NCBI GenBank assembly: GCA_029554925.1
Contig: JAKPUV010001168.1
Coordinates: forward strand, 1-5,540
DNA length: 5,540 nucleotides
Direction: 5' to 3'
DNA from: Candidatus Hydrogenedentota bacterium
GTDB taxonomy: Bacteria > Hydrogenedentota > Hydrogenedentia > Hydrogenedentales > CAITNO01
Shown: positions 1 to 5,420 of the stretch, piece by piece
Position numbering within the stretch: position 1 is the first letter of the stretch
How the letters are laid out: each line of letters opens with the position of its first letter
Translations under genes and position numbers: made by a program
Notes under the pieces: generated by a model
Seen by the model: only the letters and a program-made list of their open reading frames with translations
Databases searched by the model: none
What the model was told of the DNA's origin: nothing

Positions 1-406
1 CCCACACGGTGGTCAGCCCCTCTTTGCCGTCATACCAGTCCACGGTGGCCCCGTCAATTTCCGTGGTGGCGGACTCCACCTCCGTTGCCTGGACCTTTTC
101 CGGGCCGCGGTTGAACACGGCCAGCAGGGCGGCCACCAGCAGCAGCGCGGCGGTGGCAAGAGAGGCCAGGGTCCAGAACCGGAACCGGGCGGGGCGCGGG
201 GCCTCCAGCTGTTCGCGGATGCCCTCCATGAAATGGGGGAACTGGGCGTCGCTGATTTCCGGGGTGTCCGCCGTGAAGGCGGCCGCGCCGTCATGGAGCG
301 CCCGGAGGTCCGCGATGTAGGCGGCCTCCTCGGGGGACAGTGCGCCGGGCACGGCGTCCCGGTCGAACAGGTCCGCCAGCTCCAGCAGTCTATTTTCGGT
401 GATCAT
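1..406 (-). CDS. Putative anti-sigma factor, single-pass membrane protein (partial, C-terminus beyond left edge)
   Basis: Reading down from the ATG at 406-404, the frame stays open for 135 codons to the window edge, so the gene is incomplete. The first ~75 residues form an acidic, Cys-free, apparently cytoplasmic region (starts MITENRLLELADLF). A hydrophobic helix at residues ~78-98 follows, then an extracytoplasmic part beginning near residue 100 and ending here at GLTTVW. The start is supported by a GGGAGGG Shine-Dalgarno at 419-413, 7 nt from the ATG, and by a 4-bp ATGA overlap with the stop of the ECF sigma gene, which implies translational coupling. A membrane protein coupled to an ECF sigma gene is normally its anti-sigma factor, holding sigma at the membrane until a signal arrives. 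That role is inferred from position and topology. The H-x3-C-x2-C zinc motif of ZAS-type anti-sigma factors is absent, so binding would have to use another fold. Confidence 0.72.
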   Translation of the reverse strand, partial: MITENRLLELADLFDRDAVPGALSPEEAAYIADLRALHDGAAAFTADTPEISDAQFPHFMEGIREQLEAPRPARFRFWTLASLATAALLLVAALLAVFNRGPEKVQATEVESATTEIDGATVDWYDGKEGLTTVW

Positions 407-1011
407 GTCAAACCCTCCCGGGTGACCCCGGCGCTTCGCAGGAGTTCCTGCAGCTTGCGCCGGGCATGGAACAGCCGGCTCATCACGGTGCCCAGGTTGC
501 ACTCCATGGCCTCGGCCATCTCCTGGTACGACAGCCCCTCGTATTCCCGCAGGATAAACGCCGTGCGGTGCTTCTCCGGCAACTGGTCCAGGGCGCGGTG
601 AATCGCCGCGCCCAGCTCCCGGAGCTCCACCGCGCGGTCGGGCTCCTGCGCGTCCGAGGGGGCGTCGGTTCCCCGCGCGTCGTCGAAGGCCACGGTGTCG
701 AGCCTTCTGCGTTTCAGGAAGTCCTTGGAATGGTTGGCCGCAATCCGCAGGAGCCACGGCTTGAAGCCGCAGTCGCCCCGGAAGGAGCCGAGGGCCCGGT
801 GGGCCTTGACGAAGGTCTCCTGGGCCAGGTCCCACGCCTCCTCGCGGTTCCGTGTGATGTGATAACACATCGCGTAAACCTCGTTCCTGTAACGCTTTAC
901 CAGATATTCAAATGCGGCGGCATCGCCCCGGGCGGCCCGCGCGACCATCACGGAATCGTCGGTTTCGCCGGTCTGCGGCGGATTCACGTTCGCTGACGGT
1001 TTGCTGGCCAT
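403..1011 (-). CDS. RNA polymerase ECF-type (sigma-70 family, RpoE-like) sigma factor
   Basis: Protein of 202 aa from the ATG at 1011, the usual size for an extracytoplasmic-function sigma factor, which directs RNA polymerase to a small regulon. Region 2 spans about residues 23-100: AAFEYLVKRYRNEVYAMCYH, DLAQETFVKAHRAL in 2.2, and FKPWLLRIAANHSKDFLKRR in 2.3/2.4. A charged linker follows. Region 4 at about 134-190 carries LPEKHRTAFILREYEGLSYQ and the helix-turn-helix part EMAEAMECNLGTVMSRLFHA. Region 3 is lacking, as expected for the ECF class. A TTG at 1023 would add four residues (MPGS). I prefer the ATG at 1011, although its Shine-Dalgarno is poor: AAAGGA lies 13 nt upstream and GGGAG is too close. 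The stop TGA (405-403) overlaps the ATG of the putative anti-sigma gene. The gene lies 67 bp after the prenyl synthase on the same strand with no terminator between. Family assignment is sure; the regulon is unknown. Confidence 0.95.
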   Translation of the reverse strand: MASKPSANVNPPQTGETDDSVMVARAARGDAAAFEYLVKRYRNEVYAMCYHITRNREEAWDLAQETFVKAHRALGSFRGDCGFKPWLLRIAANHSKDFLKRRRLDTVAFDDARGTDAPSDAQEPDRAVELRELGAAIHRALDQLPEKHRTAFILREYEGLSYQEMAEAMECNLGTVMSRLFHARRKLQELLRSAGVTREGLT

Positions 1012-1042
1012 ACTCCCGGGCAAGTCCTTTGCCGTTCAACCT

Positions 1043-1069
1043 GACGAGGATATCCCCGCCTTTATTCAA
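1043..1069 (-). promoter_or_regulatory. Possible ECF-type promoter upstream of the sigma gene
   Basis: On the minus strand a TGAAT element (plus 1064-1068) is followed after 17 nt by CGTC (plus 1043-1046), about 31 nt upstream of the ATG at 1011. ECF promoters of the RpoE type typically have a GGAAC-like -35 and a CGTC/GTC-containing -10 about 16-17 nt apart, and many ECF genes drive their own promoter. The -35 match is only partial (GAA core), so this is a weak candidate. If real, it would let the sigma pair be transcribed apart from the prenyl synthase. Confidence 0.22.
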
Positions 1070-1078
1070 CGCACCCGG

Positions 1079-2059
1079 CTAGTTTTTTCTGAGCACAAGC
1101 ACTTTGTTCAGTTCCGCGAGGGCGTCCCGGCAGGGGGATGCCGGAAACGTCAGCGCCAGCGTCCGGGCCAGTTCCGCATGGCCGGCCACCAGGGCGCCGA
1201 CTTCCTCGGCAACCCCGGTTTCCGTCAGGCGCGCCCGGACCCAGGCAATGTCCTCCTCGGTTAGCGCGGCACCCGACAGGGCTTTCAGGCGGCCCCTTTC
1301 CTCCAGAGCAAGGGCTTCCCGCAGGCGGATCAGGGGCACCGTGGCCTTGCCCTCCGTGATGTCGCCGCAGGCGGGCTTGCCGGTTTCTCCGGGGGGCTGG
1401 GTGAGGTCCAACAGGTCGTCCATGAGCTGAAAAGCCACCCCAAAGGCCGTTCCGTAGCGGCGGAGGCGGTCGGCGGCGTCCACGTCCCCCGCCAGCAGCG
1501 CGGGGGCCTCGCAGGCGGCGGCGAAAAGGCTGGCGGTTTTGCCCTCGGCCAGGCGCAGGCAGTCCGCCTCGGTGGCCGCCTCCGCGGGCACGCCGAAGAA
1601 GGCCAGCTCGCATTCCGCCATGGCGCGGACCGTTCGGACGGCGCGGGTCACAATTTCGCAGGAGCCGTATTCCCCGAGGGTCTCCACGGCGCGGGCCACG
1701 AGGTAGTCCCCGCCCAGCACTGCCGCATGGTTGTCCCACAGGGCGTTCAGGGAGGCGTTGCCCCGGCGGAGAAAGGCGTGGTCCACCACGTCGTCGTGGG
1801 CCAGCGAGGCCATGTGGAGGAGCTCGTAGGCGGCGGCCATGCGGGTGAACCGGCCCGGGTCGTCCGCGCCGGTGGCCCCCGCCGCGATCAGCGTGAGCGC
1901 GGGACGCAGCAGTTTCCCCCCCGCGCCGGGCAGCTCCCCCTCCACCGAGAGCACGAGACGCAGGGCGTCCTTCCACACGCCGTTAACCACGTCGCGCACC
2001 CCTTCCAGGGGGGCCGCCACGGGGGCGTAGACCTGTTTTAGCAGCGCCTTTGTTTCCAC
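1079..2059 (-). CDS. Polyprenyl synthetase family protein (trans-isoprenyl diphosphate synthase, IspB-like)
   Basis: Protein of 326 aa, the usual length for an all-trans polyprenyl diphosphate synthase, which condenses isopentenyl diphosphate onto an allylic diphosphate in the cytoplasm. Motifs in order: GGKLLRP at residues 47-53 (IPP-binding GGKxxRP); first Asp-rich motif DDVVD at 89-93 in HDDVVD, followed by LRRG; GKT at 173-175; second Asp-rich motif DDLLD at 214-218; then GKPACGDITEGKATVPLI at 227-244, the expected GKP-x2-D-x2-EGK-x-T-x-PLI block. The residue five before the first DDxxD is Ala, as in E. coli octaprenyl synthase from memory, so a medium or long chain product (quinone side chain) is more likely than FPP. 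Chain length cannot be set from sequence alone. The start is a GTG at 2059-2057; the ATG at 2067 is out of frame. No Shine-Dalgarno precedes the GTG, and a -10-like element lies 6 nt upstream. It is transcribed away from def and is followed by the ECF sigma gene. Confidence 0.95.
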   Translation of the reverse strand: METKALLKQVYAPVAAPLEGVRDVVNGVWKDALRLVLSVEGELPGAGGKLLRPALTLIAAGATGADDPGRFTRMAAAYELLHMASLAHDDVVDHAFLRRGNASLNALWDNHAAVLGGDYLVARAVETLGEYGSCEIVTRAVRTVRAMAECELAFFGVPAEAATEADCLRLAEGKTASLFAAACEAPALLAGDVDAADRLRRYGTAFGVAFQLMDDLLDLTQPPGETGKPACGDITEGKATVPLIRLREALALEERGRLKALSGAALTEEDIAWVRARLTETGVAEEVGALVAGHAELARTLALTFPASPCRDALAELNKVLVLRKN

Positions 2060-2065
2060 GGGCGC

Positions 2066-2074
2066 ATTGTATCA
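2066..2074 (-). promoter_or_regulatory. Extended -10 element for the prenyl synthase gene
   Basis: Reading the minus strand, TGATACAAT occupies 2074-2066: an extended TG plus TACAAT, five of six matches to TATAAT. No recognisable -35 lies 17 nt upstream, which an extended -10 can tolerate. Only 6 nt separate it from the GTG start codon at 2059, so the expected transcription start falls at or next to the start codon. It stands out in this GC-rich spacer but has no experimental support. Confidence 0.45.
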
Positions 2075-2090
2075 CACGCCGCCGTCCGGG

Positions 2091-2100
2091 TCCCGCGGGA
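2091..2100. repeat. 10-bp perfect palindrome in the divergent spacer
   Basis: TCCCGCGGGA equals its own reverse complement. It lies 31 bp upstream of the prenyl synthase start codon, around the -35 side of that gene's putative promoter. It could be a repressor half-site pair, but G/C palindromes of this size arise readily by chance in such DNA. Confidence 0.25.
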
Positions 2101-2129
2101 CACTTGTGGCGGGAATAGCGGGTCCGGGG

Positions 2130-2148
2130 TGGGAATGTTCTCTTCCCA
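2130..2148. repeat. Dyad TGGGAA-N7-TTCCCA, candidate operator upstream of def
   Basis: A perfect 6-bp inverted repeat with a 7-nt spacer, centred about 60 bp upstream of the def ATG. The GGGAAT half-site also occurs as a direct repeat exactly 20 bp to the left (2111-2116 and 2131-2136), about two helical turns. This looks like a protein-binding site, but no known operator consensus is matched. A small RNA hairpin is the alternative. Confidence 0.3.
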
Positions 2149-2152
2149 GGAT

Positions 2153-2167
2153 GGGCGGAGGCCGCCC
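2153..2167. repeat. Short GC-rich hairpin between the dyad and def
   Basis: GGGCGG and CCGCCC flank a 3-nt AGG loop, giving a perfect 6-bp stem. No T-run follows on either strand, so it is not a standard intrinsic terminator. It occupies the position where the -35 box of the putative def promoter would lie and could affect promoter activity. Chance is quite possible at this base composition. Confidence 0.22.
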
Positions 2168-2172
2168 GGCTG

Positions 2173-2192
2173 TGCTATCCTATTCGCGGAGG
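2173..2192 (+). promoter_or_regulatory. Putative extended -10 and strong ribosome binding site of def
   Basis: TGCTATCCT at 2173-2181 reads as an extended -10 (TGN plus TATCCT, four of six matches to TATAAT). The hexamer 17 nt upstream does not resemble TTGACA. GGAGG at 2188-2192 is a near-ideal Shine-Dalgarno with 7 nt to the ATG at 2200 and decides that start. The ribosome binding site is convincing. The promoter is uncertain, because a start about 7 nt after the -10 would leave only the Shine-Dalgarno as leader. Confidence 0.45.
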
Positions 2193-2199
2193 TTTCAGC

Positions 2200-2733
2200 A
2201 TGTCGTTGCTCAAAGTGGTCTATTATCCGGACCATCCCCTGACCAAGAAGGCCCAGCCGATCACGGATTTCGGCCCGGCGCTGCAGAAGTTTGCGGAGGA
2301 CATGGTGGAGACCATGTTCGAGTTTGACGGCGTGGGGCTGGCGGCGCCGCAGGTGGGGGTGTCGAAACGCTTTATCGCGTATTGCGAGCCCGAAGGCGAG
2401 CCAAACTGCCTGGTGAACCCCGAAATCGTGGAGATGGAGGGCCGGGAGTTCGGCGAGGAGGGCTGTCTCAGCCTGCCGCAACTCTGGGCGAGCGTTCCCC
2501 GCGCCACGCGGGTGCGGGTAAAGGCGCAGGATCTGGACGGCAACCCGCTGGAACTGGAGGCGGAGGGCTTTCTGGCGCGGATTTTCCAGCATGAGTGCGA
2601 CCATCTGGACGGGACCGTGTTTCCCGACCGGCTCGATGTGTTCACGCGGGAGGCGGTGCTGAAGGAGTGGGTGGACAAACGGGAGGCGGCCATCCAGGCG
2701 GTCAAGGCGGCGGAGCGTCCCGATGCTGATTAA
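2200..2733 (+). CDS. def: Peptide deformylase
   Basis: Protein of 177 aa, within the usual range for the family. It removes the N-formyl group from the initiator Met of nascent proteins in the cytoplasm, using a metal ion (Fe2+ in vivo in most bacteria). All three signature motifs are intact and in order: GVGLAAPQ at residues 44-51, EEGCLSLP at 86-93, and QHECDHLDG at 130-138. Metal ligands are Cys89, His131 and His135, with catalytic Glu132 and oxyanion-stabilising Gln51. The N-terminus (LLKVVYYPDHPLTKKAQPI) also matches the family. The C-terminal tail after ~150 is charged and helical, as is common. The start has GGAGG 7 nt upstream. The 3' end overlaps recR by 11 bp; the usual partner fmt is not next to it here. 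The neighbour on the left is divergent. Confidence 0.98.
   Translation: MSLLKVVYYPDHPLTKKAQPITDFGPALQKFAEDMVETMFEFDGVGLAAPQVGVSKRFIAYCEPEGEPNCLVNPEIVEMEGREFGEEGCLSLPQLWASVPRATRVRVKAQDLDGNPLELEAEGFLARIFQHECDHLDGTVFPDRLDVFTREAVLKEWVDKREAAIQAVKAAERPDAD
2712..2715 (+). promoter_or_regulatory. Ribosome binding site of recR inside def
   Basis: GGAG lies within the last codons of def, 7 nt before the recR ATG at 2723. It supports that start over the second Met at codon 8 and shows recR is translated from the same message, probably coupled to def. Confidence 0.55.
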
Positions 2734-3322
2734 CTCCCCCGCGATGGACCGGCTGGTGGAGGCGTTCCGGCGGCTGCCCGGCGTGGGCAGGCGGACGGCG
2801 GAGCGCTACGCGATGCAGTTGATGGCCGCGCCCGCGGCGGTGGCCGGGGAGCTTTCCGAGGCGGTGGCGCGCGCGCGGGCGGCGGTGACGGAATGCTCGG
2901 TGTGCCGCAACCTGACAGAGCAGGACCCCTGCGTGGTGTGCGCGAGCGACCGGCGCGACCGGAGCGTCCTCTGCGTGGTGGAGCACCCCCCGGCGGCTTT
3001 GGCCATTGAGAAGGGCGGAGTGTACCGGGGGCTGTACCATGTCCTGCACGGGGTGCTGAATCCCCTGGACAACGTCGGCCCGGACGAGTTGAAGGTGGGG
3101 GCGCTGCTCCGGCGGCTGGAGGGGGGCGAAGTGCGCGAGGTGATCCTGGCGACCAACACCACGGCGGAGGGCGAGGCCACGGCGCTGTACCTGTCGCGGC
3201 AGATCGCCGCGATGGGGGTCCAAGTGTCGCGGATTGCCCACGGCGTGCCCGTGGGCGGCGGCGTGGAGTACGCCGACGACGCCACGCTCACCCGCGCCCT
3301 GGAGGGGCGGCGCCCGGTCTGA
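2723..3322 (+). CDS. recR: Recombination mediator protein RecR
   Basis: Protein of 199 aa, the standard RecR length. RecR works with RecO (and RecF) to load RecA on SSB-coated single-stranded DNA during gap repair. It forms a ring-shaped clamp. Domains in order: N-terminal helix-hairpin-helix with LPGVGRRTAERYAMQL at residues 18-33; C4 zinc site Cys58, Cys61, Cys70, Cys73 with the canonical C-x2-C-x8-C-x2-C spacing; Toprim domain from about residue 81 (VLCVVEH with Glu87, AIEK at 94-97, YRGLYHVLHG, LNPLDNVGP); ATNTTAEGEATALYL at 143-157; and C-terminal GVPVGGGVEYADDATLTRAL at 174-193. The Toprim residue usually Asp in P-x-D-[VI]-x-A-x-E appears to be Ala91 here. The gene starts inside def (11-bp overlap) with its own GGAG. 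The frequent dnaX-ybaB-recR order is not present, at least immediately upstream. Confidence 0.98.
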   Translation: MLINSPAMDRLVEAFRRLPGVGRRTAERYAMQLMAAPAAVAGELSEAVARARAAVTECSVCRNLTEQDPCVVCASDRRDRSVLCVVEHPPAALAIEKGGVYRGLYHVLHGVLNPLDNVGPDELKVGALLRRLEGGEVREVILATNTTAEGEATALYLSRQIAAMGVQVSRIAHGVPVGGGVEYADDATLTRALEGRRPV

Positions 3323-3332
3323 GGGGGCCTTT

Positions 3333-4289
3333 TCAGGGCTTGGCGGCCAGCTTCCGGAGGTGCGGCTCCAGGCCCTTGATCTGGAAGTCGGCGATGATGG
3401 CCTCCTTCTCCTCCACCCACTTCGGCTCGCCCGTGATTTCCAGACCGTACCGCGTCTTGGCCTCGCCGACGGCGAAGGCCCATCCCATTCCGAGGACAAA
3501 GGCCAGCCCCCCGCCGCTCTCGGCGGTGGCGTCGATGCGGAGCTGGCCCTTGGCGGTGTTCAGGTCCACCAGCGACAGGCCAATGCGCACGTCGTGCGTT
3601 CCCGGCAGAAAGGGCATGAACTGCGGGCTGCTCTTGGCGAAGATATCGTCCCAGTCGCCGCCGTTGGCGTTGACCAGGGCGGAGGCGAAGGAGAGCAGGT
3701 CGCCGTTGCGGTTGTCCAGAATGATCTCCAGATGATGGGTGCCCTCGGGCAGCAGGGGCTCGGTGGCCGTGGCCTGTTTCCAGTTTTCGGCGATGACGGC
3801 CTCCACGCTCTCGGGGACCGGGAGGGTGCAGCGGAGCTGCAGGTTGCCGCGCTCGGGCAGTTCGAGGCCCTCGGGGGCGAAGGTGACGCCGGGAACTTCC
3901 GGCAGGGGCTGCTGCTTGGCCATCTCGACCAGCATGGGGCCGCCGCGTTTCTCGTTGACAAAGACGGTGGCCTCGATCTTGCCCGTGGCCAGATTGGGGG
4001 TGGCCAGCAGGGCCGCCTCGTAGGGCAGGAACTCCGCGACCCACTTTTTCGGGTCCACAGTCACCGGCCCCGCCGGAATGCTCTCGGGGAACATCGGGAG
4101 AAGCGCGTTCACCATCGCCCCGGGGTTCAGAATGACGGAAAGCCGGTTTTTCGGGGTCACCAGCGTGGTGTGCGAGATTTCCGGGGCGGCGAAGAGTCCC
4201 GCCTTCTTGGCGGCGACGGTTGCGGCGGCGCCGGCGGCGATGGCCAGGAGGACGCACAGGATGACGACAATCAGGCAGCCTTTTTTCAC
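3333..4289 (-). CDS. Membrane-anchored protein of unknown function, paralog A
   Basis: Protein of 318 aa that I cannot place in a named family. MKKGCLIVVI begins an N-terminal hydrophobic segment at ~5-26 after two Lys residues, either an uncleaved anchor or a signal peptide. It has no lipobox (Leu precedes Cys12). The remainder looks like a mixed alpha/beta extracytoplasmic domain. It shares with the upstream protein, in the same order: W83-x5-P89-x-E91-x-A-x-L; TLPVP at 155-159; a His/EI/NRNG block with NRNG at 193-196; and GLEPHLR at 306-312 next to the C-terminus. The start is a GTG at 4289 with GGAG 8 nt upstream. Its stop lies 10 bp from the recR stop on the other strand. It is 83 bp downstream of paralog B and probably in the same operon. 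Regions from ~211 to 300 (FMPFLPGTHDVRIGLSLVDL; GLAFVLGMGWAF) look specific to this copy. Export is likely; function is unknown. Confidence 0.85.
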   Translation of the reverse strand: MKKGCLIVVILCVLLAIAAGAAATVAAKKAGLFAAPEISHTTLVTPKNRLSVILNPGAMVNALLPMFPESIPAGPVTVDPKKWVAEFLPYEAALLATPNLATGKIEATVFVNEKRGGPMLVEMAKQQPLPEVPGVTFAPEGLELPERGNLQLRCTLPVPESVEAVIAENWKQATATEPLLPEGTHHLEIILDNRNGDLLSFASALVNANGGDWDDIFAKSSPQFMPFLPGTHDVRIGLSLVDLNTAKGQLRIDATAESGGGLAFVLGMGWAFAVGEAKTRYGLEITGEPKWVEEKEAIIADFQIKGLEPHLRKLAAKP

Positions 4290-4372
4290 GGGAATCTCTC
4301 CAGTTTCCGGGGGTCGCCCGGGGTGTGACCTGTAATGCTATCGGTTCGGGGGGGGCCGCCGCAACCCGGGGG
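4290..4372 (-). other. Spacer between paralogs B and A
   Basis: The 83 bp hold a G8 run (4348-4355), a 9-bp direct repeat CCGGGGGTC (4307-4315 and 4366-4374) and the ribosome binding site of paralog A. I see no convincing promoter and no stem followed by a T-run, so cotranscription of B and A is the simplest reading. Confidence 0.5.
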
Positions 4373-5374
4373 TCATCCGCCCAGGGCGCGCCGCAGCTTC
4401 GGCTCGAAGCCCGTCAACTGCCAGACACCCCGGACAGAACTCCCGCTGCGCTCCACGCTCCCGGCCAGACCGAACCCGTTCGCCTCCTCCAGCCAGAAGG
4501 CCACCTCGTCCGCGGCGGTGCCGAGGGCCCCCGCCACGGCCTCCGCCCCGGCGGCGGAGGCGCATTCGGCCTCCACCCGGCATTCCAGCCGGTCATCGTC
4601 CGCGAGGTCGGCGGTGAACACCCCCTCCACCACCTCCGGCGCCAGGTCCAGCAGCGTCTGCCGCGTGCCGCCCGCGGCCCAGGGGGAGATCAGCTCGGAA
4701 AGCGCGCCCTGCAGCTCGACCAGGGCCCCGTTGCGGTTGTTTATGGCGATTTCGACGAAATGGTTCCCGGACACCGCCGGCGCGTCCACGGGGATGTATC
4801 CGGGGTAGCGCTTTTGCGCGAGTTCCTTCACAAAAGGCGGCACGGGGAGGGTGCCTTCGGACAGGAGGATGCCCCCCCCCTTCCGGGCCAGCCGGGAACC
4901 GGGAAACCGGACCGGCCGGAGGGTCTGGAAGAATCCGGCGTCCACCAGCCCCTCCAGCGACTCGCTGGTGGGGTTCTCGCGGAAGAGCAGTGTCACGGCG
5001 TAGGCGTCCGAGGCCCGCTGGTCGAAGAGAAAGGCCATCTCCAGCGGCATTTTGTGGATCCAGTCGAAAGAGAAGGCGCGGGCCTGCATGGACGAGAGCT
5101 TCGGGATGCCGGGGACGAACCGGGTGGCGCTGTGCGCAAGACTGGAGACATAGGCCTGCACCCTCGGCGGGTTCACCACCGCGATCACCGGCGTGTCCGC
5201 CTGGAGGAACTCCCGGTGGGCCACCGCCGCGCCGGGGCCGCGCAGGAAGAGCCACCATCCGGCAACCAGCGCCGCCAGCACGGCAGGCAGGACAAACAGC
5301 AGGCTGCGGCGCTCCTTTGCCAGACGGTCGCGCAGTTTCTCCCCCCATGAACCGCCCTTGCGCTTCTTTTTCAC
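4373..5374 (-). CDS. Membrane-anchored protein of unknown function, paralog B
   Basis: Protein of 333 aa from the GTG at 5374, or 349 aa from an in-frame ATG at 5422. I prefer the GTG: AAAGGGG sits 7 nt upstream; the protein then opens with a Lys/Arg-rich stretch (MKKKRKGG) like paralog A; and the ATG falls inside the likely -10 box. An in-frame TGA lies a little above the ATG. A basic N-terminus leads into one membrane helix (LLFVLPAVLAALVAGWWLFL, residues ~25-44), so the bulk is probably outside the cytoplasm. In this numbering it shares with paralog A: W105-x4-P110-x-E112-x-A-x-L; TLPVP at 175-179; NNRNG at 212-216 in a H-x-V-E-I context; and GFEPKLR at 322-328. Cys is rare. A run of nine G (minus strand; plus 4872-4880) encodes Lys-Gly-Gly-Gly, and the frame is intact across it. 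No known family recognised. Confidence 0.82.
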   Translation of the reverse strand: MKKKRKGGSWGEKLRDRLAKERRSLLFVLPAVLAALVAGWWLFLRGPGAAVAHREFLQADTPVIAVVNPPRVQAYVSSLAHSATRFVPGIPKLSSMQARAFSFDWIHKMPLEMAFLFDQRASDAYAVTLLFRENPTSESLEGLVDAGFFQTLRPVRFPGSRLARKGGGILLSEGTLPVPPFVKELAQKRYPGYIPVDAPAVSGNHFVEIAINNRNGALVELQGALSELISPWAAGGTRQTLLDLAPEVVEGVFTADLADDDRLECRVEAECASAAGAEAVAGALGTAADEVAFWLEEANGFGLAGSVERSGSSVRGVWQLTGFEPKLRRALGG

Positions 5375-5420
5375 CGGCGGACCCCTTTCATGGCCGCGCA
5401 CCGCGCGCGGGCTGGGGAGC

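Noticed and set aside
1062..1976. 304-codon minus-strand frame overlapping the prenyl synthase
   Set aside because: It lies in another frame of a gene with all catalytic motifs intact and encodes low-complexity Arg/Gly/Pro-rich sequence, so it is a GC shadow.
2131..2147. LexA/SOS box in the def-recR upstream region
   Set aside because: GAATGTTC only superficially resembles the GAAC-N4-GTTC box; spacing and half-sites do not fit, and the dyad is TGGGAA/TTCCCA.
3305..3333. Possible terminator after recR (GCCC paired with GGGC, followed by CTTTT)
   Set aside because: The stem is only 4 bp with a 9-nt loop and four T's, too weak to call. No better terminator was seen in the 10-bp convergent gap.
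2806..4257. Long minus-strand open frame (483 codons) across recR and paralog A
   Set aside because: It is antisense to the certain recR gene and out of frame with paralog A. Its composition (Arg/Pro/Gly/His-rich) is typical of shadow frames in GC-rich DNA.
3333..4289. Paralog A as a lipoprotein because of Cys12
   Set aside because: The residue before Cys12 is Leu and no lipobox precedes it; the Cys lies inside the hydrophobic segment.
4325..5350. 341-codon plus-strand frame opposite paralog B
   Set aside because: It is antisense to a gene supported by its paralog's motifs; it has no recognisable domain and is Arg/Gly/Gln/His-rich, as expected of a shadow frame.
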